From contig CAAAJI010001121.1 of assembly GCA_900642245.1 (NCBI GenBank), positions 1-13,596 on the forward strand: a DNA stretch of 13,596 nt, in the 5' to 3' direction. A program made the position numbers and the translations under genes. This document shows positions 1-7,694 of the stretch, piece after piece (the first letter of the stretch is position 1; each line of letters starts with the position of its first letter). Source of the DNA: Fragilaria radians (Eukaryota; Bacillariophyta; Fragilariophyceae; Fragilariales; Fragilariaceae). The notes beneath the pieces were generated by a model. That model was not told the DNA's origin. It saw nothing but the letters and a program-made list of their open reading frames with translations, and made no database searches.

Positions 1-112
1 CACAATTTCCAGCTAAGAATGTCACTGCATGAAAAGCAAAATGCATGCAATTATTGTCTTCAATCCTATAAGCTGTCTTTCGATGCTCATTGCGAAGTTG
101 AATAAGCTGCAA
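1..112 (-). pseudogene. Post-stop remnant of copy 1: catalytic-Cys block of the LRAT-like domain
   Basis: Reading on from the TGA at 113-115 in the same frame gives an open stretch to the window edge. It contains LRNEH, then an NNCMHFAFHAV block at about 53-23. This matches the intact paralogue's LRNEH and NNCKHFAFHAV (residues 292-316). The presumed nucleophile Cys codon is at 49-47. No further stop appears before position 1, so the gene probably continues off the left edge. The part between the His block and this Cys block is 14 codons shorter than in the intact copy, which removes a stretch like VELGIKKTLGD. The fragment would be made only by stop readthrough; otherwise it is a non-coding relic. 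Confidence 0.65.
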
Positions 113-1108
113 TCAGAACACAATGTTTTTCCTTGTGCGAGGACTTCCTGCATAAAGGTAAACATCATCATCACAGTTCTCAATAGTTCCAATCACTCCA
201 TTGGACAAAACAAACTCAACGGAAGAATGGCTAAGCATGATAGGTGCTATCATCCTGAATTGGGAAGATATACCGAGAAGAGGAGATACTATCCCTAGTG
301 CAGTAGAAGCCATAGTGACTGCCTCCCGCTGACAAAGGCAAAGCCGGAAGGCACTTATACGTGTGTTCTGATCAAGATTATGTAGAGTCTGAATACCCTG
401 ATATAAATCACGTCGTTTGTCCTTTTTTCTCATAAGACTGGTGGAGCAGCTTCCTGACTCCGATCTTGTAAAGTAGCTTCCAAAATTTGCGCTTAATTGA
501 ATGCGGGGAACAAAGTCCCAAGGAATTTTTGAAGTTTCGTTGCACTCATTCGGATCTTCAAAGCTATCTGGTTCTTCTTCAACATCACTTCCAGGATCAG
601 CCACAAGTTCATTTGGAACCACCACTTCTGCAGGAGGTGCGATTTCCTCAAGCGTGGGAGGAAAAGAATGCGGCTGACCTGCAGGCAAAGGACCTTCATT
701 GTCCCATCTGTCATTTGGGAAGTTAATTGTTTGCCACAACGTAAGATCAAAGATCGCAATATTTAAAGAACGTTCAAGCTCATCGTAGTTTGCGACGTAT
801 TTGCCGTTCTTGAGAAGTCGCTTACAAGTTGCAACCGTCCCCTTACGCTCAAACTTTAGTAAGAATTGCTTTACTTCGTTAAAGATATTAACAAATTGAT
901 CTAAGTGACTTTTTAAGGCTTCATTGTGACTTTCGGGGGAATTTTCAATCCTTTGTAAACTATACTTTATTTTCGCGCATCGTGTTGCCAAGTTCTCTGC
1001 ACTATTCCTTGCACATCTGACATTACTGGCAATTTGCTGAATGCTTGAAATCAAAGCTTGAACCGTAGAGATAAGTCCTATTGTTGAAAGTTCAACAGGG
1101 TTGGCCAT
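113..1108 (-). CDS. MLKL/HeLo-like helical bundle + LRAT-like protein, copy 1 (truncated)
   Basis: ATG at 1108 gives 331 residues before a TGA at 113-115. Residues about 10-125 are a Leu/Ile-rich amphipathic helical region with regularly spaced Cys, Arg and Asn (SIQQIASNVRCAR; later QFLLKFERKG). This resembles the N-terminal four-helix bundle of MLKL and related HeLo/RPW8-type membrane-active domains. Residues 135-195 are an acidic, Pro-rich linker that the intact copy at 6534 lacks. A short glycine-containing hydrophobic stretch follows (about 266-292), then SHSSVEFVLSNG with the presumed catalytic His294. The Cys block of the thiol-enzyme domain lies beyond the stop. Against the intact copy, the break coincides with a 1-nt and a roughly 38-nt deletion that shift and then restore frame. 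It may be a recent pseudogene or may make a truncated helical-bundle protein. Family membership by comparison with 6534-7694 is firm; the MLKL/HeLo naming comes from pattern recognition only. Confidence 0.7.
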   Translation of the reverse strand: MANPVELSTIGLISTVQALISSIQQIASNVRCARNSAENLATRCAKIKYSLQRIENSPESHNEALKSHLDQFVNIFNEVKQFLLKFERKGTVATCKRLLKNGKYVANYDELERSLNIAIFDLTLWQTINFPNDRWDNEGPLPAGQPHSFPPTLEEIAPPAEVVVPNELVADPGSDVEEEPDSFEDPNECNETSKIPWDFVPRIQLSANFGSYFTRSESGSCSTSLMRKKDKRRDLYQGIQTLHNLDQNTRISAFRLCLCQREAVTMASTALGIVSPLLGISSQFRMIAPIMLSHSSVEFVLSNGVIGTIENCDDDVYLYAGSPRTRKNIVF

Positions 1109-1270
1109 GATACATGCGTTTTCCTATTGGAAGTCAAAGCATGTACCAATAGAGCACGAATCAAACATAGTGTACTTTACTCGATTTCTGAAGAAGTGAC
1201 ATATTTAGGTTTTTTAATGGAATACTAGTGTACTTCGTATGTTAAATTTCAATACACGAATCAGCCAAGA
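1109..1270 (-). promoter_or_regulatory. Upstream segment shared with copy 3
   Basis: The sequence upstream of the copy 1 ATG shares several blocks with the sequence upstream of the broken copy 3 at 6069. They are: the stretch next to the start (GCCATGATACATGCG then TTTCCTAT on the + strand), CTCGATTTCTGAA (1180-1192), and TTTCAATACACGAATCAGCC (1247-1266). The nonamer CACGAATCA occurs twice here (1157 and 1255) and twice upstream of copy 3 (6161 and 6234). The last block lies at a similar distance from each ATG, about 137 and 154 nt. This shows that the duplication included the 5' flank; a promoter role is inferred from position only. Confidence 0.4.
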
Positions 1271-2229
1271 GTCAATCTCAAATTAGTGTGATGGAGGGTA
1301 AACTGCATATTTCATATTTTTCATCATAGAATGTTGTCTATCAAAAAGAAAATTAGGAGCAATACAGAAAAATCAAATTCAGGTATTTAGTGAAAATCCA
1401 GTTTGGAGCAATGCTGTTTGCTTGAAAGCAAGAGGTATGACAACTTTGGTGAAAAGAGTCATTTGAGAATTAAAAAGTGAGGAAATCAATCATAGAATTT
1501 ACAAAATTCTCGATTCTAAAATTAGTGTTTTTACAGCCTTTTGTTCGGTGTTTTGACCTCTCCAAGCTGCTTAACAGGAGAATTGTACCTCCAGGCCCTA
1601 AAGCCATGAAACCTAAAAGTGAAAGTAAGTTTCATTTCTATCACATTTTAAACATCCTGAACATAAACAGAACGGAAGTGGAGAAGCAACTGAAAGTCAC
1701 TGGGTTTTCTTAGGAGAGTAAGGACTTGGAGAGGTTTTATGAAATTAGTACGCTCTTCAAAACATTTGATTTCCAGCTTGTCATGTCTTGATAGTACATT
1801 CGATATGTTTTGTAGCGCACTGAAGTATCACCCCCCATCTTATACATCATTTAGGGTTAGTTCTTCTGGGCTTCATGGTGATGCATTAGGATTGAGATCT
1901 AAGCTGCTTGCTTATTGTTCATACTTTCGTTTTTGACAGCTTGAACTTGATCTTCCCAGCATTGTTTTTGCTTAACAGCTGTTGTGTGATTGTTTTATAT
2001 TTTAATTTAACAAAATTCTTGTTAGTTTGAAGGTTTGAGTCAGATTTGGCTTGATTCCCGACTGAGAGTTTTTACTTACCCTAATTCTTTGGCACATTCT
2101 CTCATACAAATTAATTTCGACCAAGTGCTTATTTGGATCTCCCAAGCTCACAAAGTTTCTTGCTTTATCCCGTTTAGAAACATCAGGTCAGGAATATATT
2201 CTTTTTGTCGAGATGGATGTCCATCTTAA
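1271..2229. other. Gene-poor AT-rich stretch
   Basis: Only short ORFs of fewer than 80 codons occur here, with no recognisable domain, plausible splice pattern or RNA gene. Positions 2085-2165 (around TGCTTATTTGGA) loosely resemble 3225-3305 on the far side of the gag relic, which could be worn LTR ends. Otherwise nothing is supported. Confidence 0.5.
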
Positions 2230-3022
2230 GATTTCGACTTTTTGGCTGCTTTCTTAGCTAGATCCAAGCTAAGATGGTATAGGGAGTCGCTTATGGGCGT
2301 AGAGATTGCGCAAAGCAAAGGTTCCAAGGGACATGAAAAGTTCATGTTGAGGAACAATATGGCTTTTGCAGAGCTATTGATTGCAAGTGAATGCTATATC
2401 TGCTTGGGAATTGTGAATTCCAGCAGGTCAGAGGCGATACCAGAGGGAGATGCCTGTTTAGCCTGGAAGAATCTTGTGGCTAAGTTTGAGCAAGTGACAA
2501 AAGTCAAGAACCAGACCAGTGGATGAGGAGTGGGCTGCAAACTCTTGGGAATACCATGGCAGATGTGGATCTGATGATTCAAATTCTTTGGAACCTTCCG
2601 AATGAGTATTGCTGGAGAATGATCTTGAGAACAAAGTGCTTGGAAAAAGTTGATCCCTGATGGATGATGCCTTGCTCACCAGCTCAAAACTTGCAAAGGT
2701 CAAGGGCTTGTGCACTTCCTGTAGCATGTATGGAAACAAGGGGACCAAGTGCAAAAAAGGATGGAAACAATGGGGAGAAGGGTAAGATTGGTGGTTCTAA
2801 GGACAACTTTTCTTCCCTGGACGGAGCCGGAAGTGCAGCAAGAAGGGGCACAAGTCCATGCACTGTAAGCTCAAGTCTCAAGATGTTGAAGGAAATACAG
2901 ACAGAATTAATCTCTCCAGGGCCTCTGCAATTGCCCTGATCGGTTTAGAAGAGATGATGAAAAAGGACATTGCCGGAAAAGTGAAGGGAAAAGCCGCTAT
3001 TCTCAATAGTAACAAGGAGTAA
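2230..3022 (+). mobile_element. Ty1/copia-type retrotransposon gag relic
   Basis: Pieces of a copia-like Gag are readable in changing frames. The first piece (2242-2526, no ATG start) has SKLRWYRESLMGV, an aLL-type helix and a GDACLAWKNLVAKFEQ block typical of UBN2/copia Gag. After a frame change near 2520 comes ADVDLMIQILWNLPNEY (from about 2557), the conserved DLM..IL.NLP.eY segment. Next are two CCHC-type zinc knuckles in one frame: C-x2-C-x4-N-x4-C at 2711-2752, where Asn replaces His, and S-x2-C-x4-H-x4-C at 2825-2866, where Ser replaces the first Cys. Two TAA codons separate the knuckles. An open stretch then runs to a TAA at 3020-3022. No protease, integrase or RT follows directly. The element is dead. 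Gag identity is good; the element's boundaries are not resolved. Confidence 0.72.
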
Positions 3023-3514
3023 GGCCCTAACAGATGCTGTGGGAAGACAAAGAATCCAATGTGGAATACACAGAGGAAAAAGGAAGAAACCTTGATGATG
3101 ACAAAAGAGACTCCTGAAACGGATTCCTAAGCTATCCCTTTAAATAAAGAAAATTTAAGCAAATCAATCAATTTGTTCCTTGTGTGCTTTTAATTCCTTT
3201 CATCAACCTAATCAGCAAGAGTTTATCAACTCTATTCTATTGCACAAGCTTTGCCAAGGTCAATTGCTTATTTGGAGTTCACCAGGTCTCTTGTTTCTAT
3301 CATACATGGATGTGTCTGGCCGTCCAAACCAAAATTTCAATGTTTCAACGGAGAGTACAATTCAACAAAACGTTAAGTGACGTCACTAAAGCATCTGGTT
3401 TGGAACGAATTCATAAATATCTCTCTCGCATTGATTCATGATTAGCACTCGAAGTGACACATGATTCGCTCTCATATCGCCATTCATGATTTCTAAACCT
3501 TCTCATAATATTTC
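3023..3514. other. Intergenic region upstream of gene A, with repeated TGATTC/ATTCATGATT words
   Basis: There is no convincing gene. The 3' part holds three related words within about 60 nt just upstream of gene A: GATTCATGATTAG near 3433, ACATGATTCGC near 3460 and CATTCATGATTTC near 3481. These may be promoter elements of the gene starting at 3515, which is an inference from position. The short overlapping ORFs at 3180-3441 show no recognisable domain and look like chance. Confidence 0.35.
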
Positions 3515-4921
3515 ATGTTTCCTTTGCTGATTGTAATTTTCCTTTTCTACAAGCAAAGTCTTGCAATGTCCATTTGTGGCGATGGATTCTTTGTCGGAAG
3601 GCCTAAAGCAGTCTTAGTTTTCCCTAAAAGAAAACCGATTCAATGCGGTCGCTTAGAATCGCTTGTGATTCATGGATTGCCGTTCCTGCCGTCTTTTGAA
3701 GAACAGGAAACTATCATAATGACATGCGGATGCCTTTTGTCTTTAAAGGAAAGAAATCTGCAATCCGTGCCATTTAGCGGTCCAATCACTGCCCCTGTAC
3801 AAGATTCTCCAGTGGGTCCGCCATCCTTTTCGCCTCCTAGTCCTACACCAATTTCTCCCGTGACTTCAACACCCTTTGCGCCAAGCCGCCTTGCTCCATT
3901 TAGTGAATCTTTCCCAGTGGGCTGGATATCATCTTCACCGAGTCTTTCATTATTTTCATCACCGATCCCCACACTATATATGCCTCAATCACAGCCACCA
4001 GTGTCAACAGGAAGTCCGAATAATTCGCCATCCCCAACCTGGCAATATCCTAGTACAATACAGTACTCAGCTCAACCTACCATGCCTCTTAAATCTGTTC
4101 CACCGATTGGTAATGAGAAAACCTTTTCTCCCGAAAACATCATTTTGATAACTACTTTCTTGCTTCTTTCTGTTGCCTTGATATACGGAATTATCAAAAG
4201 GAAAACAATTACAAAAACGATTTTTGGCTTCACAAAGCGTCCGCCTTCAAGTTCAAATGAAGACAAGATACAGGATTCCCAGGGGCAGCGAGATTTTGAT
4301 GCAAGACAAGAATTGGATGAAAGGCAACAATGCGGTGAAAGGCAACAATGCGATGAAAGGCGAAGTATCGTCGATCTAATGTTTCCTCTGCCTGTCAGAT
4401 TTGAGGTGAGAGGTATTCTCTTTCTTTCTTTAGAAACTTGATTATGATGCCATTTTCTCACCTTGATGGTGTTGTAATCTTCTTCTGTCAACAAATAGGT
4501 TGAAGAAAAAAAGAGTGTTTTTCATCGTTCTAAGTTAGCAAATCTCAAATATTGCTTTTCAACAAAGATGTATTGTTTCTCGGAAGAAGGAATAGGTGAG
4601 GCATATTGTTTTTTATGCTCAAAATCTGCAAGTAAGTGACAGCTGCACACATTCTGTGGTTTTTATGTGTTACTAAACTTTAGAATGCAACAATATCAAC
4701 TAACAATATTTCAAAACGTAGGAGAAGATCTTATCTATGGTAAATGTTCACATATTTACCATCGAGATTGCATACTGGATCGGATGTATAAAGGCGGTAA
4801 TGAATGCCCAGGTTGTCAAGAGCTCTTGTGGGATCTAGATACTTATAATCTCCACAAAGAGAGCGTAGGAGTTACGCCATCTGCTCCTTTGGAATTGACG
4901 ACATCTGGGATGTTACCTTAG
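3515..4921 (+). CDS. Membrane RING-H2 protein with Cys-rich ectodomain (gene A; probable E3 ubiquitin ligase)
   Basis: Three exons are predicted: 3515-4405, 4499-4631 and 4722-4921. The introns are GTGAGA...AATAG (4406-4498) and GTAAGT...CGTAG (4632-4721, with CTAAC about 20 nt before the acceptor). They join in frame to 407 aa. Order of parts: signal peptide (about 1-18); ectodomain with Cys21, Cys44, Cys71 and Cys73 around a C-x2-G-x3-GRP motif; Ser/Pro/Thr-rich stalk (about 85-200); membrane helix (about 208-227); Lys-rich stop-transfer; charged region with a six-residue ERQQC-type repeat (about 268-283). The C-terminal RING-H2 is C334-x2-C337-x12-C350-x-H352-x2-H355-x2-C358-x11-C370-x2-C373. 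All eight zinc ligands are present. The known role of this fold is binding an E2 enzyme to ubiquitinate substrates. The RING would be cytosolic and the ectodomain lumenal or extracellular. The paralogue at 11504-12785 confirms both introns, because its exon sizes and phases match. Substrate and ligand are unknown. Confidence 0.85.
4317..4370 (+). repeat. 18-nt tandem repeat inside gene A
   Basis: An 18-nt unit beginning GATGAAAGGCAACAATGC occurs at 4317-4334 and, with one change, at 4335-4352. A partial third copy spans 4353-4370. It encodes repeated [D/G]-E-R-Q-Q-C in the cytosolic linker between the membrane helix and the RING. It is in frame, so copy-number change would not break the protein. 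The paralogue at 11504-12785 has an acidic/Arg linker here without the repeat. Confidence 0.8.
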
Positions 4922-5099
4922 TCTCTTTTAATCAAATAATTAATATTACTTTAATTCAAAATCATAAATAAATCTAGCCATCAAGAGAGTGACGTTAAGA
5001 TCAAACTGGTAATTCGCAGTAAAAATGTAATCAGCCTTAACAACTAAGGAAAAACTTCATCATAAGATTGATTTGGAATCAATTTATTTCGTTTTTTTC
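4922..5099. other. Short convergent intergenic region
   Basis: This AT-rich stretch separates the 3' end of gene A (+) from the decayed 3' end of the copy 3 pseudogene (-). AATCATAAATAAATC near 4960 could serve as a polyadenylation region for gene A. No gene is visible. Confidence 0.4.
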
Positions 5100-6069
5100 G
5101 GTTGCTTTCGTATCACCCTCCTCCATCTCACAAAGGTATACCTGTGTTTTGATCAAGATTTTGCAATATCTGAATACTCTGATATAAATCACGTCGCTTA
5201 TCCTTTTTCTTATCAAGCCTGGTGGCCTAACTCTAACCTTGAACTATAGCTTCCAAAATTTGTCCTGAAATAGCAGCTTTCCACATTATTCTCAGTTTTA
5301 ATGCGGGGAACAAAGTCTCAAGGAATTTCTGAAGTTCTGTTGACTTCATTTTGATCTTCAAAACTATCCGATTCTTGTTCAACAGATCAGACACAGCTGT
5401 GAGATACTGACTAGCACGAATAGTAAAAAAAATACAAGTAATTCTTTCATTAGCTCATAATCCAAAAAATAATTGCGTTTCATCAGTTTTTTTTAACCTG
5501 TTAGGATAGGTTGCTGACTGTTGGCTCATAGACATAGATACGTCATCATGAGGACAGTCTTTTTTTCAACAACAATTTCATTTTTAAGATCAACTTCTGC
5601 GCAAGCAATTTCCTTATGCTGGGAAGAAAAGAATGCGGTCGACCTGCAGGCAAAGGACCTTCATTGTCCCATCTGATACTAGGGGAGTTAACTGTTAGCC
5701 AAAACGTACGATCACCGATAGCTCTATCTAAACGACGTTGAAGCTCATTGTACTGTGCTCCTTATTTGCCGTAATGGAGAAGTTGCTTACAACTTGCAAC
5801 GACCCCCTTACGCTCAAACTTTTGTAAGAATCGTTGTACCTCTTTAAATATAACAACAAATTGATCGAAATGACTTTTTAAGGCTTCATTGTGACAATGG
5901 GGGGAAAGTGTAAACTATGCTGTATAGGCGCACATCGTGTTGCCAAGTTCTCGGCACGATTCCTTGCAGATCTGACATTACTGGCAATTTGCTGAATGCT
6001 TGAAATCAAACCTTGAACCACAGAGATAAGGCCAATTCTTGTTGTCGCAAGTCCAACAGGGTCTGCCAT
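5100..6069 (-). pseudogene. MLKL/HeLo-like family pseudogene, copy 3
   Basis: ATG at 6069 opens 63 codons closely matching the start of copy 1 (GLISVVQGLISSIQQ, then ENLATRC). The frame is then lost at a run of C residues near 5900 (G run on the + strand). In the shifted frame the copy resumes as HNEALKSH, then QRFLQKFERKG, hits an in-frame TAA near 5770, and continues through WDNEGPLPAG. A further frame change follows, then about 170 nt unrelated to copy 1 (roughly 5395-5570). Recognisable text matching copy 1's middle part (DQNTR/ISAFR region) resumes down to about 5130. The His and Cys blocks of the thiol-enzyme domain are missing. Nucleotide similarity to copy 1 is clearly greater than to the intact copy 2, so copies 1 and 3 are the more recent duplicates. 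Several independent breaks rule out a functional full-length product. Confidence 0.85.
5395..5570. other. Foreign segment interrupting copy 3
   Basis: Comparison with copy 1 (540-640) shows matching text up to TTCTTGTTCAACA (near 5385) and again from about 5573 (CAATTTCATTTTTAAGATC). About 170 nt between them have no counterpart. The insert is AT-rich, with an A run and T runs and a GC-poor imperfect palindrome (CCTGTTAGGATAGG near 5498). I see no clear terminal inverted repeat or target-site duplication, so it may be a small worn transposable element or simply diverged filler. Confidence 0.4.
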
Positions 6070-6533
6070 GATACATGCGCTTTCCTATCTGGTCCTTGCA
6101 GACAAAAAGTCGAATCGATCGAAAATTCAAAAAATTCAAAAATTTCAAAAGTGTTTTCCACACGAATCAGAAAGTTACTCGATTTCTGAATCCCCTTAGT
6201 GTGACACAGAGCATCATTCGTGAATTTCAATACACGAATCAGCCTGAAAATCTCAAATACATGTGCTGGAAGCTATAAACTACACTTTTTTATGTTGTAA
6301 CGTAATATTGTCCATGCATGTGAAAGACAATTTTGAATAATGCAAGAAAATTCAACGTTACTGTTATCTTTATTTATCTTGGAGGTTAAAATTTCATGTG
6401 TTTCACGGATCCGACTCAGATTCATCAGTCTTTTCAATTTCATGCACGACTCGAAGATTTTTATTTGCGGTAGGTGCGCAAAGCATATTCGATTGTGCTT
6501 ACAATCACCTGATCGACAGGAACTTTTCCCCTG
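6070..6533. promoter_or_regulatory. Divergent intergenic region between copy 3 (-) and copy 2 (+)
   Basis: This 464-nt gap separates two head-to-head family members. The side next to copy 3 repeats the blocks seen upstream of copy 1: CTCGATTTCTGAA (6178-6190), AATTTCAATACACGAATCAGCC split over 6223-6244, and CACGAATCA at 6161 and 6234. An AATTC/AAAA low-complexity run sits at about 6121-6150. The half next to copy 2 (6300-6533) does not share these blocks, so the intact gene probably has its own promoter. No TATA box or initiator can be assigned with confidence. Confidence 0.35.
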
Positions 6534-7694
6534 ATGGAGCCCATTGGCGTTGCGACATCCGTAATTGGCCTTATCTCTACTGTTGAAGTCTTGATATCAA
6601 CTATTCAGCGAATTGCAAATAATATCAGATCTGCAAGGAAAAATGCCGAAAATTTGGCAGCCCGGTGCCAGACTATAGAAAAAAAGTTAAAAGGGATAGG
6701 ACATTGTCATGATGAAGCTTTTCAAAGTCTTTTAGATCAATTTAATAAAGTTTTTGCCGAAGTGGAACAATTCTTACTCAAGCTTGAGCGCAAGGGGATC
6801 TTTGCAACTATGGAGAGAATTCTCAATAGCTGCAAATACGAGGCAAAATTCAAGGACTTTTACTCTCGTTTAGATAGCTTGATTGTTGAGTTGAATTCAT
6901 TTCAAACTGCTTACAATCCAAGTGACAGAATAAAAAGAGTTTTAGGAGTGCATTCGAGATCAGAGGTGGGAAGCCACTCCACAAGTATTCAAAGCAAAGA
7001 GGCTGCGCGACATGATTTAGAGCAGCGTACTCAGAAGCTACAAAAAGTTAATAAAAACAAACGCATACGTGCCTTCCGAGTCTGTCTTAGTAAGCTGGAG
7101 GAGGGTGATACGAGCGCTACAGTACAAGCAGGCCAGATGATTACTAATACATTTGGGACTGCTACATTCTTACCGATGTACCTAGTCTCTTCCCGACACG
7201 CAGTATCAGCTATTGCTGCATGTCAAATATTTTGCCATTTTTCAATTGAGTTTGTTTTGTCAAATGGTGCAATCGGAACTATTGAGAGATGCGTTGATGG
7301 TGTAAACCTTTACAAAGGAAAATCTTCACGAAAACCGAACCACGGTGTTCTGATTGCAGATCTAGTTGAGCTTGGCATAAAGAAAACTTTAGGAGATCTT
7401 ATAATGCTTCGCAATGAGCATCAAAAGAAGCCTTATAGCGTAACAGACAACAATTGCAAGCATTTTGCGTTTCATGCAGTGATGAATTTGGTTGGAAATT
7501 ACTTTTATGGAGAAAATATCCCCTTTAGCTCCATTTTTAAGGATATGGGAAGTGAGTTTACTAGCTTTCGAGATGTGCTACAAGTAAACTACGGGAAACC
7601 ACGTTTTATATATGTTACACGTGATGAAGCCGAAAAATTAAAGTGGATAGAAGGTCCAATGACTGACGACATGAAAACTATCTTTCAGGATTGA
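6534..7694 (+). CDS. MLKL/HeLo-like helical bundle fused to LRAT/PPPDE-like thiol enzyme domain (intact, copy 2)
   Basis: A single-exon ATG-to-TGA gene of 386 aa, the only complete member here. Residues about 8-125 are an alpha-helical domain with the MLKL/HeLo pattern (IQRIANNIRSARKNAENLAA; later VEQFLLKLERKG). Residues 150-180 are charged and probably coiled. Residues about 197-234 are hydrophobic with small residues and could dip into a membrane. A thiol-enzyme-like domain follows: CHFSIEFVLSNG with His235, then GVLIADLVELG (271-281), then YSVTDNNCKHFAFHAV with Cys308 (codon 7455-7457). This His-before-Cys order and the NCxHF motif are typical of circularly permuted papain-like LRAT (NCEHF) and PPPDE/DeSI (NCNxF) enzymes, which act on acyl-lipids or on isopeptide bonds. 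Copies at 1-1108 and 5100-6069 are broken paralogues. The fold calls are by eye; an effector or cell-death role is inference. Substrate unknown. Confidence 0.8.
   Translation: MEPIGVATSVIGLISTVEVLISTIQRIANNIRSARKNAENLAARCQTIEKKLKGIGHCHDEAFQSLLDQFNKVFAEVEQFLLKLERKGIFATMERILNSCKYEAKFKDFYSRLDSLIVELNSFQTAYNPSDRIKRVLGVHSRSEVGSHSTSIQSKEAARHDLEQRTQKLQKVNKNKRIRAFRVCLSKLEEGDTSATVQAGQMITNTFGTATFLPMYLVSSRHAVSAIAACQIFCHFSIEFVLSNGAIGTIERCVDGVNLYKGKSSRKPNHGVLIADLVELGIKKTLGDLIMLRNEHQKKPYSVTDNNCKHFAFHAVMNLVGNYFYGENIPFSSIFKDMGSEFTSFRDVLQVNYGKPRFIYVTRDEAEKLKWIEGPMTDDMKTIFQD

Noticed and set aside
99..117. An intron that removes the TGA of copy 1 (GTGTTCTGATTGCAG, 15 nt, in frame).
   Set aside because: It has GT-AG ends and length divisible by three, but 15 nt is far below any known spliceosomal intron in such organisms, and the aligned intact gene explains the region as deletions.
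1477..2229. Small ORFs of 64-78 codons as genes.
   Set aside because: No motif, paralogue in the window or splice support; lengths are what chance gives in AT-rich DNA.
3670..4494. Minus-strand ORFs of 100 and 140 codons opposite gene A.
   Set aside because: They are antisense shadows of the low-complexity stalk and repeat region of gene A, with no motif of their own.
5638..5653. GTCGACCTGCAGG looks like a pUC-type cloning polylinker (vector contamination).
   Set aside because: The flanking bases match copy 1 at 667-710, where the same place reads GCTGACCTGCAGG. It is ordinary family sequence with a base change that creates a SalI site by chance.
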